Shown here: one piece after another, positions 62,501-64,000 of the stretch
How positions within the stretch are numbered: the first letter of the stretch is position 1
How the letters are laid out: every line of letters begins with the position of its first letter
DNA from: Pseudorasbora parva
Taxonomy: Eukaryota > Chordata > Actinopteri > Cypriniformes > Gobionidae
Reading direction: 5' to 3'
DNA length: 64,000 bases
Assembly (NCBI RefSeq): GCF_024679245.1
Contig: NC_090178.1
Coordinates: 17,240,713-17,304,712 of the forward strand
The notes under the pieces: model-generated
Database searches by the model: none
Told to the model about the DNA's origin: nothing
What the model saw: only the letters and a program-made list of their open reading frames with translations
Program-made: the position numbers and the translations under genes

Positions 62501-63959
62501 TTATTTTTTTTCATGAGCTGTATGCCAAAATCATCAGTATTAAAACAATAAAAGACCTGAAAATTTTCAGTTGGTGTGCAATGAATCTAAAATATACAAA
62601 AGTTTAACTTTTATAATGACATTATGGAAAATAATGAACTTTTATCACACATGCTAATTTTTTGAGAAGGACCTGTATGTCCTCCATTGTTGTATACTGT
62701 GTCGCTTTCTTCTTTGACGTCAATGACGTTGATTGCTACTTTTCTACATACACCACACCTTCAAGTAATGCTAACGGTACTGCTGGCTGTGGAAACACAA
62801 GACAGATCAGGATTTACTGCTTCCTTGGTTGAAGCAGAGATGGAGCAGGAATCCACCTGTAACATAATTAATGAAATGAATGTTGTATTGTATGCAAAGT
62901 CAGGGGGAAAAAATCATTATTAATATAATGTATATTTTAATTTTACTTAACTTTAGCCTTAGTTGAAGTTAATATCACATTATTGAGTTTGAAGGCATAT
63001 TTTTTTTATAGAATAGTTATATAAAATAATTAAAATCATTTAAAAAAAAAAAAGTATTTATTACATTTCCAAATCTGTTTTTGTTTCATGTCAGTGGAGG
63101 ACTTTGACCTGGCCACACACCTCAACACAGTGCCTGAATTGGTTGGCCGAGCATTTAACAGACCAACAATAGAGACCCTGAAAAACAAGAGAATTCTGGG
63201 AGCTGTGGATTCTAAGACGAGAAAAGTAACATTTTCTTTATGAAATAAATATAACTTAATTATTTTACTCTTTACAGTGCACCGGTAAATGTATTCTTTT
63301 GTTTGTTAAACTTATTTATATTTTTTATTATTTATAATAATGATAAAATCTAAATAATTGTATAAATGTCAATTAATATAAATAATTATGCAAATAAGTA
63401 CATTATATCAGTGATTTATCATATATGAATAATATAAACAAGAAATTAAGTCATGCATTTTTTTTTTTTGATCTTTGCATTTGTTGTCCTCGTTCTCATA
63501 TTGGTCTTTTTCTAACATGGTTATTCCCCTTTCCTCAGAAACTTGCCAAAGAGAGAGAACAACAGTATCGGAGGCTTTCAGAACGTATAGACCGAGAGCA
63601 GGAGATGTTTATCATTAGTCAAAAAATCCAGACTAGAAAAGATCTACAAGTGAGTGCATTCATCTACATTTCCCCTAACCTTTTCAACATGAGCACTTAG
63701 GATAATTCATGCCTCATTTCTGTTTACTAAGGCTTGGATTTAACATGTTATGTATATTCTTGTATATTATTTTGTAGATATTTCTTATCCTGTCTTAGGA
63801 TGTGTTGTTGGACATCAAGAGTTTGTTTGTTTGCATTATTGTGTGACATCTGGGTTATCACTTTATCTTTGACAGGATAAGATTAAGAAAGTTAAAGTGC
63901 ATAAGGAGACCAAAACTGCTCCCGCCATCTATAGATTTGAGACCAAAAGGAAAAGATGA
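59495..63959 (+). CDS. utp11: UTP11, small-subunit processome protein (gene-level, eight exons)
   Basis: Exons 59495-59554, 59821-59882, 60265-60367, 60473-60586, 60673-60766, 63095-63225, 63539-63649 and 63876-63959 join in frame to 759 nt, 252 residues plus TGA; UTP11 is about 253 residues in human. It starts [20 protein letters not shown] and contains [76 protein letters not shown] and IQTRKDLQ, all UTP11 hallmarks. It is highly basic with long helical Lys/Arg/Glu-rich segments. UTP11 is a component of the U3 snoRNP-containing SSU processome in the nucleolus and is needed for 18S pre-rRNA processing. All introns are GT-AG; intron 5 (2328 bp) is enlarged by transposons. Confidence 0.96.
59821..59882 (+). 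CDS. utp11: utp11 exon 2
   Basis: 62 nt, [20 protein letters not shown] plus two bases. Acceptor ATCACAG, donor GA|GTAAGA. Confidence 0.95.
60265..60367 (+). CDS. utp11: utp11 exon 3
   Basis: 103 nt, from DDYHRKQ to IHNELK. Acceptor ATACAG, donor AAG|GTTTGT. Confidence 0.95.
60473..60586 (+). CDS. utp11: utp11 exon 4
   Basis: 114 nt, 38 whole codons, [10 protein letters not shown] to RVSEIK. Acceptor GGTAG, donor AAG|GTAGGG. Confidence 0.95.
60673..60766 (+). CDS. utp11: utp11 exon 5
   Basis: 94 nt, [14 protein letters not shown] through VDSKKE plus one base. Acceptor TTTCAG, donor AAG|GTAATC. The large transposon-bearing intron follows. Confidence 0.95.
61167..62677 (-). mobile_element. 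Dead Tc1-like transposon in utp11 intron 5
   Basis: About 1.5 kb. Long inverted repeats: 61171-61320 pairs with about 62507-62655 (TGTGATAAAAGTTCATTATT; GATGATTTTGGCATACAGCT; CATGAAAA). TA is at the right end (62676-62677) after TTTGAGAAGGACC. The left tip has lost about 22 bp between TACA and TGTGATAAAA, so the outermost transposase-binding end is missing there. It lies antisense to utp11. Confidence 0.88.
61397..62365 (-). pseudogene. Tc1-like transposase, frameshifted
   Basis: The start [14 protein letters not shown] at 62365 leads a helix-turn-helix region ([20 protein letters not shown]); the C-terminus has [19 protein letters not shown] and ends at 61397. The middle is read only by switching frames at least twice (near 62090-62000 and 61830). 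The second catalytic Asp is replaced: QHNLAPAHS instead of the usual QHD. The element could not transpose itself. It is a different Tc1 subfamily from the intact one at 25080. Confidence 0.88.
63095..63225 (+). CDS. utp11: utp11 exon 6
   Basis: 131 nt, from the split Val codon, [19 protein letters not shown] to SKTRK. Acceptor TGTCAG, donor AAA|GTAACA. Confidence 0.95.
63539..63649 (+). CDS. utp11: utp11 exon 7
   Basis: 111 nt, 37 codons, [18 protein letters not shown] to IQTRKDLQ. Acceptor CCTCAG, donor CAA|GTGAGT. Confidence 0.95.
63876..63959 (+). CDS. utp11: utp11 exon 8 (stop)
   Basis: 84 nt, [20 protein letters not shown] to ETKRKR and TGA. Acceptor TGACAG. The basic KRKR C-terminus matches the family's nuclear/nucleolar tail. 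The 3' UTR runs to the window edge. Confidence 0.95.
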   Translation, partial: DKIKKVKVHKETKTAPAIYRFETKRKR

Positions 63960-64000
63960 TGGCTTTGGATCAGCACACTGAGGAAACGCTCTCTGTCTTG

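Larger units (their letters stand above)
60781..62800. mobile_element. Hairpin-ended MITE split by a Tc1 insertion
   Basis: Left end GCTTGTTTCCACTAAGTGGT and right end CTGGCTGTGGAAACACAAGA are imperfect inverted repeats, with ACGGTAC next to each. The Tc1-like element at 61167-62677 sits between the halves. The outer element is therefore older, about 500 bp without the insert. Confidence 0.6.

Overview
This window is vertebrate (teleost) nuclear DNA, most likely from a cyprinid-type fish. It is AT-rich, with spliced genes, long introns, very long (AT)n microsatellites, and a dense load of fish transposons: Tc1-like elements, hAT and TTAA-type non-autonomous elements, L2-type LINEs and a tRNA-derived SINE. 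The repeat families point to cyprinids by general familiarity only; I could not run a database search.

Two host genes are present, head to head. On the minus strand, coding exons at 17209-17054, 14574-14400, 9463-9294, 7827-7641 and 7527-7376 assemble without a frame break into a 279-residue four-and-a-half-LIM-domain protein, best matched to FHL3. A candidate non-coding first exon with a plausible promoter lies at about 55302-55450, which would make intron 1 about 38 kb. On the plus strand, eight exons (59495-63959) assemble into a 252-residue UTP11, a U3 snoRNP / small-subunit-processome protein. FHL3 and UTP11 are divergent neighbours in human as well, which supports both calls. FHL3 is a LIM-only adaptor of muscle and nuclear transcription complexes; UTP11 acts in nucleolar 18S rRNA processing. 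They share a neighbourhood, not a pathway.

Layout: 1-1325 holds the 5' half of an L2-type LINE ORF2 on the minus strand, open to the window edge. 1.3-6.4 kb is a cluster of MITEs plus a decayed LINE reverse-transcriptase relic. 6.7-17.2 kb is the coding part of fhl3, with MITEs, a diverged SINE and an L2 3' end in its introns. 17.2-55.3 kb is the inferred giant intron 1, carrying an intact Tc1-like transposon (25080-26714), three hAT-type elements with perfect 8-bp target duplications, a THAP-bearing TTAA element (38176-39637), a fossil Tc1 (52.2-53.7 kb) and a 0.7-kb polypurine tract. 55.3-59.5 kb is the divergent promoter interval. 59.5-64 kb is utp11, whose intron 5 holds a dead Tc1 nested in a hairpin MITE.

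I see no operon, CRISPR array or clearly new molecular system. The most interesting items are the intact Tc1-like element, the LINE endonuclease ORF, the THAP-carrying TTAA element, the 9-bp-TSD MITE family, the nested hAT, and a few candidate regulatory segments in fhl3 intron 1.
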